Shown: piece by piece, positions 27,201 through 35,118 of the stretch
Layout of the letters: each line of letters opens with the position of its first letter
How positions within the stretch are numbered: position 1 is the stretch's first letter
Assembly (NCBI GenBank): GCA_041725895.1
Contig: JBGRQA010000002.1
Location: forward strand, 62,001 to 126,000
Origin: JBGRQA01 sp041725895
GTDB taxonomy: Bacteria; Bacteroidota; Bacteroidia; Bacteroidales; Marinifilaceae
DNA length: 64,000 bases
Direction of reading: 5' to 3'
Position numbers and translations under genes: made by a program
Notes under the pieces: generated by a model
Databases searched by the model: none
Told to the model about the DNA's origin: nothing
What the model saw: the letters and a program-made list of their open reading frames with translations, nothing else

Positions 27201-27256
27201 CCGGGAAGAGAGAGGCAAAGGGAAAGGATGAAAAAAAGAATGTAGAATTTTCTCAT
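24203..27256 (-). CDS. Extracellular GH13 alpha-amylase/pullulanase-like enzyme with T9SS sorting domain
   Basis: This 1017-aa secreted protein has the following order: signal peptide (1-21), an N-terminal CBM-like beta domain (about 25-135), a cadherin/Ig-like domain (about 140-222), a CBM48-like domain (about 235-320, with VIGDFNNWE) and the GH13 (beta/alpha)8 barrel (about 370-790). Catalytic residues are Asp533 (GFRFDF), Glu579 (VFEH) and Asp643 (SHDEE). An Ig-like domain follows, then a type A T9SS C-terminal domain (about 930-1017, IYPNP... to ...KKIIKQ). T9SS export puts it outside the cell as the polymer-cutting enzyme of the region. It follows susE2 on the same strand but behind a terminator, so it probably has its own promoter. 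Confidence 0.92.
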   Translation of the reverse strand: MRKFYILFFILSLCLSLPGIAQITTTPELPAANKAVTITFDSSKESRLGAFTGDLYAHTGVIVEGKTEWQHVIGTWGDNNAQPQLTNKGNGIYELEITPDINSFYSVTAGEKVTKIALVLRSADGSQQTNDLFVEIFEEGLNVSFASPTDGKMIQKNEALNVEVNATGNESIQLLLDGTEIKNISGQQLTHTVQTAVAGQHELKAIAKQGSEETSAIIKFFVREDVTTEAKPMGLKNGINYIDDQTVSLVLFAPHKEFIYVIGDFNNWEANNDYQMKKDGDFFWLTISNLTPQKEYIFQYLIDGELRIADPYTDKVSDPGEYKDKAIPASVYPNLIQYPEGKTTEIASVLQTAQTPFSWSDNTFIAPSKEDLVIYELHVRDFTANGDIKTVKDTLDYLQRLGVNAIELMPFNEFEGNDSWGYNPSFYFAPDKAYGTKNDYKEFINECHKRGIAVLMDMVLNHSFGQSPLVRMYFDNGQPTANNPWYNQKSNFQHPDAQWGYDFNHESKYTQELVDSINSYWMTEYHVDGFRFDFTKGFSNTPYGPTSWGSDYDADRIRLLKRMSDEIWKRNEKAIIVFEHLADNSEETELANHGILLWGNANHAYNEATMGWHENGKSDFSWASWKGKSWDHPGLISYMESHDEERLMFKNLQHGNSNGSYNVKELSTALARMEMANAFFLTIPGPKMIWQFGELGYDVSIDENGRTGRKPIHWDYQNNPNRKRLYQITAALAKLKKEEAAFSSDNFSIIAKDALKRIEINHPDMDVRIIGNFDVKPGSIAANFNQTGTWYDFFTGKELEVNTTDALIELQPGEYHIFTSKKLTSPNILVAPEAKNVNISGTVKVDETLTARYTYFDQNDDKEGNSIYQWYRADNSSGLNEEAISGATELSYILTEDDQGKVLRFAVTPVAKTGELLNGQSISSAYTQTVPISTGINDLEDEQLQIYPNPVQDFLNLNHLGNVKQFYIANLLGKQLIVVKQTEEKMTLNLSGLSRGIYLIVFEMKDGNRISKKIIKQ

Positions 27257-27302
27257 TATTATCGTTTTAGAGGAGAAGAATTAATGCGTTACTGTGCATT
27301 TA

Positions 27303-27316
27303 AGGTACGAATACCT
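27303..27316 (-). other. Short UUCG-loop hairpin in the amylase leader
   Basis: On the minus strand AGGTA-TTCG-TACCT forms a 5-bp stem with a TTCG tetraloop, about 50 bp before the amylase start codon. Confidence 0.4.
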
Positions 27317-27350
27317 ATGAAATAAGTTGTTGTGAGAGGCGATTATACAA

Positions 27351-27381
27351 AAAAAGAGCACACCAAAGGTATGCTCTTTTT
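27351..27381 (-). terminator. Terminator after susE2
   Basis: A 14-bp stem (AAAAAGAGCACACC / GGTATGCTCTTTTT, one wobble) with a 3-nt loop has a T run on the minus strand. It lies 15 bp beyond the susE2 stop and ends the susC2-D2-E2 operon before the amylase gene. Confidence 0.85.
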
Positions 27382-27395
27382 GTATTTGAAAAAGA

Positions 27396-28448
27396 TTAGT
27401 TTTTAGTCAAGGTGTAGGTATAGTTACCTGCGTATCCCAACTTCAGGGTGATGGTGTAATTTCCGTCTGAAGGAACCTTAATATTATCTCCTCCGCGTTC
27501 CAGACTACCGTCTGCTCCGCTATCACCAAAGTTAATACCCCAGTCATCGTTGGCACGGAATTTAATCTCACGACCATTGTCTCCATCAGCAGCCAGGTCT
27601 AAGGTAACCGACCAAGTGTTGGTTTCAGCATCATAGGTCATATCCTGATCAGAGTCCCAATGATCTGCAGTAGCCGATCCGATTACACCCCAAGAGGTTT
27701 GAGTTGAAGACCATGTCATGGCTTCCAGATCAACTTCGATTAAGTAGTATCCAGCAGCAGCTACTGTCATGTTCTCTTCTCCGTCAGCGATCAAGTTACC
27801 TGAATTGGCTGGATCATTCCCCATGTCTCCATCCCATTTGCCGCGTTGAGGTAACAGTTTAAAGCCCTGATCTACTGCAGGCATGTTGATGAAGATTTCG
27901 TACTTGTCTCCATCCAACTGTTTGTTCATTTCAGGGGCAGTTGAGTTGTCCCATCCGTTGTGTTGTCCAACTAAGAAAAGAGGGGCTTTTTCTGAAAGAT
28001 AAGGAGTTAAGGTATAGGTGATCACTTCTGAATACAAAGTATCCAGATTGGAATGAAGAGTAGCTCGAATACGAGCTTCTACACGCACTTCTTCTCCTGG
28101 TTTCAATTCACGTTTGATCAAAGCCTCATTTACAGTGGATACTTTTACAGGAAGATACAGACTGTTCGTATGGTCAACCTCTACAGCATTTGCAAAGTTA
28201 TTGTCTTCTACATCGATCTGTAAAGTGTAAGTTACAGAAGTTGGAAAACCGTAGTCTGCTGCTGTCCAAATATAGGTTTGAAAGTTATTATTGGCAATTT
28301 CCTTTGACAAGATATACTTTCCTCCAGAAGTTGGATTTTGAAGGGTAGGGGCAACAAAATTTCCTACCACAGGATCTTTGTCTTCTTCGCTACAGGAAAA
28401 TAAGGCAAACATCCCAAGAATCGCGAATAATATATTGATTTTTTTCAT
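27396..28448 (-). CDS. SusE/SusF-type surface starch-binding lipoprotein (set 2)
   Basis: This is a 350-aa lipoprotein with lipid Cys19 followed by SEEDKD, an acidic surface-export signal. It has an N-terminal SusE Ig-like domain (about 30-150, VTYTLQIDVEDNNF) and then two binding modules (about 155-235 and 240-350) with the SusE/F pattern FLVGQHNGWDNST and ELKFRANDDWGINFGDSG-like strands. It lies 24 bp after susD2 without an intervening hairpin, so stoichiometry with SusCD may be closer than in sets 1 and 3. Confidence 0.88.
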   Translation of the reverse strand: MKKINILFAILGMFALFSCSEEDKDPVVGNFVAPTLQNPTSGGKYILSKEIANNNFQTYIWTAADYGFPTSVTYTLQIDVEDNNFANAVEVDHTNSLYLPVKVSTVNEALIKRELKPGEEVRVEARIRATLHSNLDTLYSEVITYTLTPYLSEKAPLFLVGQHNGWDNSTAPEMNKQLDGDKYEIFINMPAVDQGFKLLPQRGKWDGDMGNDPANSGNLIADGEENMTVAAAGYYLIEVDLEAMTWSSTQTSWGVIGSATADHWDSDQDMTYDAETNTWSVTLDLAADGDNGREIKFRANDDWGINFGDSGADGSLERGGDNIKVPSDGNYTITLKLGYAGNYTYTLTKN

Positions 28449-28472
28449 GTTGTTGATTTTAGTGATTGAATT

Positions 28473-30035
28473 CTAGTAACCTGGAGTTGGGGTTAGATTC
28501 GGATTTGCATTCAGATCCGAAGTTGGGATTGGGAAAAAGTTATACTTCTTGTCAGTAGGTTTTCCTTCCGCAACAGCACCTTTCCATGGCCATACATATT
28601 CTCCGCCAGTCAGCTTTCCAAAACGAACCAGGTCGGTTCTTCGTTGGCATTCCCAGTACAATTCACGAGCTCTTTCACTCAGAATGAAATTCAGTGTAAG
28701 ATCGGCTTCAGAAATATTACCGTTGGTGTTTTCGTAAGCTCTTTCTCTTAATTTATTCACGTAGTTAACCGCATTCCCCTTTGTACCTCCGGTACCACCT
28801 CTCAAAACTGCTTCTGCATACATCAGGTATACATCAGCCAATCGGAACATTGGAAAATCAGTATCCGGGAATGATAAGCTCTTGCCCGGGGTTCCATCAG
28901 AAGTGATGTTTTTGAATTTGCGAATAGCATACCCTTGACGGAAGTTAAAGATGTCTGCAATATCTTTGGTTTGTCCTTCGGTAAAGAACATCGCTCTTTT
29001 GTCCGTCGCTCCGGTAATATCCGAGAAATGATCAGAAAAACCGGAAGTGGTTCTGTTACCACTCCAACCACCATCAATTCCTGAATCACCGGCAGACATT
29101 TTACCTCCTACTGAAGAGTGGATCAGGAAGGTCATTCCACCCCAGGTTTGGATTTTATCTCCATCTGAAATAATAGGGAAGATGATCTCATTGGTACGAA
29201 GGTGGTTGTCGGCAAGGAAAAGATTTGCATACTTGTTTTCCAGAGAAAAACCAGCACCAATAATCTTGTTACAGTAGGTGATACATTCTGTGTTTTTGTC
29301 TGACTTAATGTAGGTTTGAGCATTCAAGTATAGCTTAGACAATACCATCCATGCAACAGCTTTATCCACACGGCCGTATTCATTGGTTCTTGGCTCAGGT
29401 AAAACTTTTTCCAAATCCTTCAACTCAGTCTCAATGTAAGTGAACAATTCTTGAGAAGAGGCTTGTTCAGGGAAAAAGAATGAACCAATTTCATCTTTTT
29501 CAGTTACCATTGGTCCGGTTCCAAACATATCAAGCATGTGCCAGTAGCTTAGAGCTCTAAGCATACGTGCTTCATTTTGGTAAGCTTTATATTCTGGCTT
29601 ATCAGTGGTTAGCTGGATAAGTTTGTTACAGTAGGCAATCTCAAGATTGATACGGTAGTACAAGGCTGTTACAAACTCGTTGGAAGCATTCCAATCCTGG
29701 TCGTGAAGGTCTCTTAAGTTTCCATCGTTCCAAGCACAGATTGCTTCATCGGTTGGAAGCTCCTGATGGTTCCACAAAAGTCTCAGATAGGATGAGAATC
29801 CACCATTGATACTACTGATGTCCTGTTCTCCATCTACACCAGTTTGTCCCCCTACCATGAAGGCAGCATAGCATTTGGCCAGTAATTGTTCGTAAGCCTC
29901 CTCATTGGCAAGTATTTTATCACCGGTTTGGATGTCTTCGTCCAGCGGGAGGGTATCCAGATCCTTTTCGCATGATACACTGGTAAATATGATTACCAGT
30001 AGTAGCAATAAATATGATATATTGAATTTTTTCAT
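28473..30035 (-). CDS. SusD/RagB-type glycan-binding lipoprotein (set 2)
   Basis: This 520-aa lipoprotein (lipid Cys22, then EKDLD) has the SusD helical scaffold (YQNEARMLRALSYWHMLDMFG) and the C-terminal signature SERARELYWECQRRTDLVRFGKL. It pairs with the SusC 34 bp upstream. It resembles set 3 SusD more than set 1 in several stretches (for example FLADNHLRTNEIIF and MFFTEGQ), consistent with duplication of the set 2/3 pair. Confidence 0.95.
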   Translation of the reverse strand: MKKFNISYLLLLLVIIFTSVSCEKDLDTLPLDEDIQTGDKILANEEAYEQLLAKCYAAFMVGGQTGVDGEQDISSINGGFSSYLRLLWNHQELPTDEAICAWNDGNLRDLHDQDWNASNEFVTALYYRINLEIAYCNKLIQLTTDKPEYKAYQNEARMLRALSYWHMLDMFGTGPMVTEKDEIGSFFFPEQASSQELFTYIETELKDLEKVLPEPRTNEYGRVDKAVAWMVLSKLYLNAQTYIKSDKNTECITYCNKIIGAGFSLENKYANLFLADNHLRTNEIIFPIISDGDKIQTWGGMTFLIHSSVGGKMSAGDSGIDGGWSGNRTTSGFSDHFSDITGATDKRAMFFTEGQTKDIADIFNFRQGYAIRKFKNITSDGTPGKSLSFPDTDFPMFRLADVYLMYAEAVLRGGTGGTKGNAVNYVNKLRERAYENTNGNISEADLTLNFILSERARELYWECQRRTDLVRFGKLTGGEYVWPWKGAVAEGKPTDKKYNFFPIPTSDLNANPNLTPTPGY

Positions 30036-30069
30036 AATATTCTGAAATTATTGTTTTGGATGAGGTTTA

Positions 30070-33048
30070 TTAGAATCTCGCGTTGATACCAAACACGAAG
30101 GTTCTTGGACGAGGATAAACATCGTTATCAATACCATTGTTGATCTCAGGATCCAAACCTCGGTAATTTGTAACTACAAAAACATTTTGAACAGAAGAGT
30201 AAACTCTCAAATTGAAGTTTTTAGCTCCGAAAGGTTTCAGATTTTTGAAGTTGTATCCCAGCTGAACGTTATCCAGTCGAAGGAAGTCTCCGTCTTCCAG
30301 GTAGTAATCAGAATATTGCTGGGCTGTTTCAAATTTAGTGTTCTTAATGTCGCTTGGTAGGTTGGTCAGGTAGTCATTGATGGTCAATTCCTGGTAACGT
30401 GCACCAATCAAAACATTGTTGTAGATTTGATTTCCTAATCCAATTCTACCATTGAACCCAAAGTCAAAGTTTTTGTAGGTGAAATTGGATGAGAATCCCA
30501 TTGACCATTTTGGAGCAGGACTTCCAGCGTAGTATTTGTCTTTAGAGTTGATTTGTCCGTCATTGTTACGGTCTACATATATACCTTCTAAAGGTTTTCC
30601 ATTCTGATCGTAAGCTTGTTCGTATACAAAGAATGTGTTCAAAGGATGGCCTACGGCATTTACCTGGATGTAATTACCTACTCCTACACCGCTGATTCCA
30701 CCTACTTCGATACCTGCGTAGTTAGGATCATCGTAGTTGGTTAATTTGGTAATTTTATTTTCGTTGTAAGCTGCATTTAATCCAATTTCCCAGCTAAAAT
30801 TATTATTGGATATGGCAAGAGCATTCAGTGATACTTCGAATCCTTTGTTCTCCAGATTCCCCACATTGGTAAGCAAGCGGTCGGTAAAGTTAGCTCCGGC
30901 AGGAACAGGAATGGTATTCAGAAGATCTTTGGTTTTTCTTTTATAGAATTCAACAGAACCATTGATACGTTCGTTAAACAATCCGAAATCCAAACCAACG
31001 TTGTAGGTTGTAGTTTCTTCCCACTTGATGCCTTCATCATAACCGTTAGGACGAATCAATGGCAAGTATCTGTCACCAAACTGGTATTGGGTTCTGTTGT
31101 CACTAATCATGTAGGTTCCCAGGTAAGGATAGTCACCAGAGTTCAATTCTTGCTGACCTGTGATACCGTAGCTCAATCTAAGTTTCAAGTTGCTAACGAA
31201 ATCCAGGCTTTTCATGAAGTTTTCGTTGTTAATTCTCCATCCCAAAGCAGCAGAAGGGAATACACCCCATTTGTTATCAGGGTGGAAACGAGAAGAACCA
31301 TCACGACGAAGAGTCGCTGTAAGTAGATATCTATCCTTGAAAGTATAGTTTAAACGTCCGAAGTAAGAAACCAGATAGTTTTCAGTTTCGTCTTTGGAAT
31401 TTTCAATTACATTGTCTTCACGATCTTTCTCCAATGCATCATATTTGCTCCAGAAGTGTTGCCACTCATAACCAGCCATTGCTTCAATCTTACTGTCAAT
31501 AGCATCTAAATCCTTGTTATAAGTCAGGAAGAAGTCGAATAGTTCCGTTTTCTTATTCTGGTTGTATCTTCTGTCCACACCAGTGGATGATGCATAAGTC
31601 CATGAAGCCAGCGGATCAGTAATAATACTTCCTTCACTATCTGAATAGTCATATCCACCCTTTAGGCTAACTTTTAAATCAGGCAGGAAGTGTACTTTAT
31701 AATCCATAGAAGCATCAGCGATAAGGCGGGATACTTCAGATTCGTCTGCTTTCTGTTTTAGTTGAGCTACCGGGTTACGGGTTCCGTTTACGTTACGTGT
31801 ACCATCTTCCATTAGCCATGTGTAGTATCCCCCGTACTTGTCGTATTTGGCATCGGAATCTTTAACGGGTTTGGTCGGATCCATTCTTAGGGCACTTCCA
31901 ACGGCTCCCTTATCAGCAAAGCGGTTCTTGATGAACATGGTTTTCACACCTACATTTACTTTTAGGTGATCATCAAAAAAGCTTGGAGAAAGGTTTAAAG
32001 TTCCAGTTGTTCTTTCCATTGAAGAGGTTTTCAGAATACCTGTCTGATCAGTGTATCCAACAGAAACCCGATAGGGAAGATTTTTTGCGGAACCAGAAAC
32101 ACCCAGACTGTAGTTTTGTCCAATTGCAGTTTGGAAAATTTCATCCTGCCAGTTTGTGCTTGCGGTTCCTAAAAGATCAGGATTTACAGAACTAAGCACT
32201 TTTGCTCTTTCATTTACCAGATCAGTAAATTCTGTTGCATTCAAAACATCAATGGTTTCCTTAATGGTTCCAATCGATAATTTGGAATCAAAATCTACCT
32301 TCATGCTTTGGCCTGATTTTCCTTTCTTGGTGGTAATTAAGATTACACCGTTAGAAGCTCTAGAACCGTAGATGGCAGTGGAAGAAGCATCTTTCAATAC
32401 GGTGAAGCTTGCAATATCATTCGGGTTGATTGAGCTCAATACGTTGCTCATTCCTTTTACTTCACGATTATCTATAGGCATTCCATCAATAACGATCAAA
32501 GGATCATTACTTGCTGACATGGAAGATCCCCCACGAATACGAATTGTAGCTCCAGCACCAGGTTGTCCACCATCATTGGTAATGGATACCCCTGCTACTT
32601 TACCTACAATCAGGTCTTGTGGAGAACTGGTGCTTCCCTGGTTGAAATCATCAGATTTCAGAGAAAAAACAGCACCGGTAGCATCTCCTTTTTTCACCTG
32701 ACCGTAACCAATTACCATTACTTCGGAAAGGTTTTCGGTAGAGGTGCTTAAAACAACATTAATTTGGGTTTGATTTCCAACCAATACCTCTTGGGAAGTA
32801 TATCCTACAAATGAGAATACTAGGGTTGAAGAAGCATCTGCATCAATTGTAAACTGCCCGTCGATGTTGGTGGATGTTCCGGTTGTGGTGCCTTTTACAA
32901 TAACAGAAACACCGGGAATTCCCATGCCATCGTTTGCATCGGTAACCGTACCAGTCACCACTTTACTTTGTGCTTGCAAGCAGGTAAAGGAAAAGACTGC
33001 TACAAGTACAAAAAGTAGCTTTCTAAGCATACTAATGTTATGTCCCAT
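30070..33048 (-). CDS. SusC/RagA-type TonB-dependent transporter (set 2)
   Basis: This 992-aa protein has a signal peptide ending LQAQ, a carboxypeptidase-regulatory-like domain, the TonB-box region VMVIGYGQVKKGDATGAV, plug signature and barrel ending in Phe. The first 80 or so residues and the leader DNA are almost identical to SusC3, while the plug/barrel parts differ much more. The annotated start gives MGHNIS before a second Met (33030) that opens a normal signal peptide; either is possible. The upstream region carries a presumed -7 element (33189-33196) and two CAAACG-type sites (33253-33275). Confidence 0.95.
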   Translation of the reverse strand: MGHNISMLRKLLFVLVAVFSFTCLQAQSKVVTGTVTDANDGMGIPGVSVIVKGTTTGTSTNIDGQFTIDADASSTLVFSFVGYTSQEVLVGNQTQINVVLSTSTENLSEVMVIGYGQVKKGDATGAVFSLKSDDFNQGSTSSPQDLIVGKVAGVSITNDGGQPGAGATIRIRGGSSMSASNDPLIVIDGMPIDNREVKGMSNVLSSINPNDIASFTVLKDASSTAIYGSRASNGVILITTKKGKSGQSMKVDFDSKLSIGTIKETIDVLNATEFTDLVNERAKVLSSVNPDLLGTASTNWQDEIFQTAIGQNYSLGVSGSAKNLPYRVSVGYTDQTGILKTSSMERTTGTLNLSPSFFDDHLKVNVGVKTMFIKNRFADKGAVGSALRMDPTKPVKDSDAKYDKYGGYYTWLMEDGTRNVNGTRNPVAQLKQKADESEVSRLIADASMDYKVHFLPDLKVSLKGGYDYSDSEGSIITDPLASWTYASSTGVDRRYNQNKKTELFDFFLTYNKDLDAIDSKIEAMAGYEWQHFWSKYDALEKDREDNVIENSKDETENYLVSYFGRLNYTFKDRYLLTATLRRDGSSRFHPDNKWGVFPSAALGWRINNENFMKSLDFVSNLKLRLSYGITGQQELNSGDYPYLGTYMISDNRTQYQFGDRYLPLIRPNGYDEGIKWEETTTYNVGLDFGLFNERINGSVEFYKRKTKDLLNTIPVPAGANFTDRLLTNVGNLENKGFEVSLNALAISNNNFSWEIGLNAAYNENKITKLTNYDDPNYAGIEVGGISGVGVGNYIQVNAVGHPLNTFFVYEQAYDQNGKPLEGIYVDRNNDGQINSKDKYYAGSPAPKWSMGFSSNFTYKNFDFGFNGRIGLGNQIYNNVLIGARYQELTINDYLTNLPSDIKNTKFETAQQYSDYYLEDGDFLRLDNVQLGYNFKNLKPFGAKNFNLRVYSSVQNVFVVTNYRGLDPEINNGIDNDVYPRPRTFVFGINARF

Positions 33049-33106
33049 AATAGAAATTTAAGATGAGTTAGTAATTAGATTTAAGATTTTGTTAACAGCA
33101 ACTTTT

Positions 33107-33138
33107 TTTGAACTCGTTTCCGACTCGTGCTCTCTCTT
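33107..33138 (-). promoter_or_regulatory. Conserved 32-nt leader element of susC2
   Basis: 31 of 32 bases match the element at 39747-39778 before susC3, while flanking leader sequence is less conserved. In the mRNA sense it holds AGAGAGAGC, then a possible UCG-GAAA-CGA mini-hairpin with a GNRA loop, then UUCAAAA. Function unknown. Confidence 0.6.
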
Positions 33139-33188
33139 TAATTGATGTTAACAAAGTTTTAGGTTTGCCTTAAATTTTAATTGGCACT

Positions 33189-33196
33189 TAAATATA
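33189..33196 (-). promoter_or_regulatory. Presumed -7 element of susC2
   Basis: Reads TATATTTA on the minus strand, one base off TAnnTTTG, with no clear -33 element. It is exactly 57 bp from the CAAACG site, as in susC3. Confidence 0.5.
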
Positions 33197-33252
33197 GAGT
33201 TGTAAAATTGAATCGGATAAGGAATTGATTCTTAAATGGGAATAAATCGAAA

Positions 33253-33275
33253 CAAACGTTTGCGGCAACGTTTGC
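33253..33275. promoter_or_regulatory. LacI-type operator pair upstream of susC2
   Basis: A perfect palindrome CAAACGTTTG (33253-33262) is followed by a second, GCAACGTTTGC (33265-33275). The central CG with A/T arms is typical of LacI-family operators, and a LacI-family gene lies at 40090. Confidence 0.65.
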
Positions 33276-33282
33276 AAAACGA

Positions 33283-33850
33283 CGTTTAACTTTTTTTAAG
33301 ATTTAGAGGGAGTTGTTGTAGTATTGAATTCAAGAAATTATGATTACAAGAGTTAAGGATTGGATTTGCTCGATGCATTGTTTTTACTGGGAGTTTTGAA
33401 TATGGGAACTTAAGGGTTAGATCTGTATGTTTTTTCTTTTTACGGGTATATCTATGTTGGTTATGTTAAGGGAAGGTGCTTTTACGTGGTTTTTAGCCTA
33501 TGATTTTTCAGGAAAAGTAAAATTAGCAGGGTATGAAATGGTGATAATACTTTTTTAGTTCTCTGGCGATTTCTATATTGGAAAGTTCCTGAATTTTATT
33601 GGACCTGAATTAACTTGTCCTTGGAGGTAGTGAATAATAAGAACTTTCTTTAGTTAAAGATAGACTTAGGCGTTGTTTGTAAAGCTTAGACTACTTATAC
33701 CCTTTGTCTTTCTTCGTATCTTGTATAAATTATAGGGGTTTGGAGAATGGCCCTAAAGGGGTACCGGGAGGAGAGTCTTGAGATTGAAAGCAGGGGAAGG
33801 GAGGTTCTAAAATGACAATTGAATTCAAATGTATTTGTTGCTATCTAGGA
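33283..33850. other. Gene-free stretch upstream of the susC2 operator
   Basis: About 570 bp with no credible coding frame. One exact TAnnTTTG (minus strand, 33833 to 33826) points toward susC2, so a long leader or small RNA is conceivable, but no hairpin or terminator supports it. Confidence 0.4.
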
Positions 33851-33857
33851 TAAAACA

Positions 33858-33893
33858 AAAACAGGATATACGTATGAGCGTATATCCTGTTTT
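33858..33893 (-). terminator. Terminator of the susC3-D3-E3 operon
   Basis: A 15-bp perfect stem (33858-33872 with 33879-33893, 6-nt loop) ends on the minus strand in TTTTTGTTTT, 18 bp past the susE3 stop. Confidence 0.92.
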
Positions 33894-33911
33894 AAATGAA
33901 ATTATTTTATA

Positions 33912-34952
33912 CTATTGCTTTTCAAGAGTATAAGAATAAGGGGGAACTGATAAGTTCAAAACAATTTTGTAAGTTCCAGCCTCTCCATCAAATGCGATAT
34001 TGTCGCCACCAAAAGTAAGTTCAGAAGGTGAACCTCCAAGGTTTACGTCCCATCCGTCATTTGCGCGGAATTTAATTTCGCCTGGAACAAGCTTCATAGT
34101 AGCCGTTAATGCATTTTCATCTGCATCAAAAGAGAAATCGACATCAGAATCCCATCCATTAGGAGTGGCACTACCAATAATACCCCATGAGTATTTTTCT
34201 AATGTATAGGTTAATTCATTAACGTCTACTTCTACTCGGTAGAAACCAGGATCGGTTAGAATAATATTGTCTCCACTTGGATCTAGAGTGTTATCGGCAC
34301 CGGTATCCCCCCAGTTTACATCCCAGCTTGGGCCATCGGTGAATTTGAATTCCACATTTGTTCCATCACCGTTATCAAGGTTAACAAATCCTTCGTAAAC
34401 ACCATCTGATTTTAAGGAATAGATAACAGTGTTTTCATTTGCTGGATCCCATCCTTGATATGAACCAGGAAGATACAATTTGGGATAGTTTACTTCAACC
34501 TTGTAAAGGGTAAACATGGTTTCGATTGGCTCAGTTGTAAGTGCCTCGAAAGCAGATGAAATGTTTGCCGTTACGCGCAAAAGAACGGTTACTGGTTCTT
34601 CAATTGGGAAACCGGCAAGCATTAACTTGTTGTTTAAGTCTTCAGTTTTAATACTAAGGAAATTGTCTGTTGATTCTCCCAGCTCAATGGGCTCAGAAAA
34701 ATCACCACCATCTTTATCAGCTTGCAATTTGTAAGTCACTTCCGTATCTACTCCATAATTGGCGTTTTCCCATTTAAAAGTGATTTTATTTTGACCTGTA
34801 GCTTCATCAAGAACAAACACATCTCCATTCTCAGGGATTTGAAACTCTGGTTTTTCCGGATTTGTGCTCAATACAGCTTGGTTGTCATCCTCAGAACAGG
34901 CCGAGAACAGGGTCAATCCGGCAAGCAAGGCAGAATATATGATTTTTTTCAT
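33912..34952 (-). CDS. SusE/SusF-type surface starch-binding lipoprotein (set 3)
   Basis: The start at 34952 (MKKIIYSALLAG) opens a lipoprotein signal with lipid Cys19 followed by SEDDNQ; a longer in-frame extension to 35066 covers an intercistronic hairpin and is not credible. The 346-aa product has the N-terminal SusE domain (VTYKLQADKDGGDF) and two binding modules (LYLPGSYQGWDPAN..., GSATPNGWDSDVDF...). It would be a surface binder of alpha-glucan. Set 3 and set 2 SusE share the GIIGSATPxxWDSD-type module, again pointing to duplication. Confidence 0.87.
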   Translation of the reverse strand: MKKIIYSALLAGLTLFSACSEDDNQAVLSTNPEKPEFQIPENGDVFVLDEATGQNKITFKWENANYGVDTEVTYKLQADKDGGDFSEPIELGESTDNFLSIKTEDLNNKLMLAGFPIEEPVTVLLRVTANISSAFEALTTEPIETMFTLYKVEVNYPKLYLPGSYQGWDPANENTVIYSLKSDGVYEGFVNLDNGDGTNVEFKFTDGPSWDVNWGDTGADNTLDPSGDNIILTDPGFYRVEVDVNELTYTLEKYSWGIIGSATPNGWDSDVDFSFDADENALTATMKLVPGEIKFRANDGWDVNLGGSPSELTFGGDNIAFDGEAGTYKIVLNLSVPPYSYTLEKQ

Positions 34953-35034
34953 CTGTATTTTGTTTTTTTGTGCTCCTCCCATTGTCGCCCCAAGTTGTAG
35001 GGAGAGAGGAGATGGCCATAAAATAGTCGAGTTT

Positions 35035-35066
35035 GTGTGCCGGTTCGCTGAAGCGTTTCGGCACAC
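35035..35066 (-). promoter_or_regulatory. Intercistronic hairpin between susD3 and susE3
   Basis: GTGTGCCG (35035-35042) pairs with CGGCACAC (35059-35066), with an inner GCT/AGC pairing in the loop. There is no T tract. It sits in the 166-bp gap between the two coding regions, the same place as the susD1-susE1 hairpin. Confidence 0.6.
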
Positions 35067-35118
35067 TAATAAGAATGAAGACTATTGTATGGCTTGGTTC
35101 ATCTTCAATTTATTTAGA

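Noticed and set aside
35035..35066. Longer N terminus for susE3 starting at 35066
   Set aside because: The extension would encode an intercistronic hairpin and bury the lipoprotein signal that begins at 34952.
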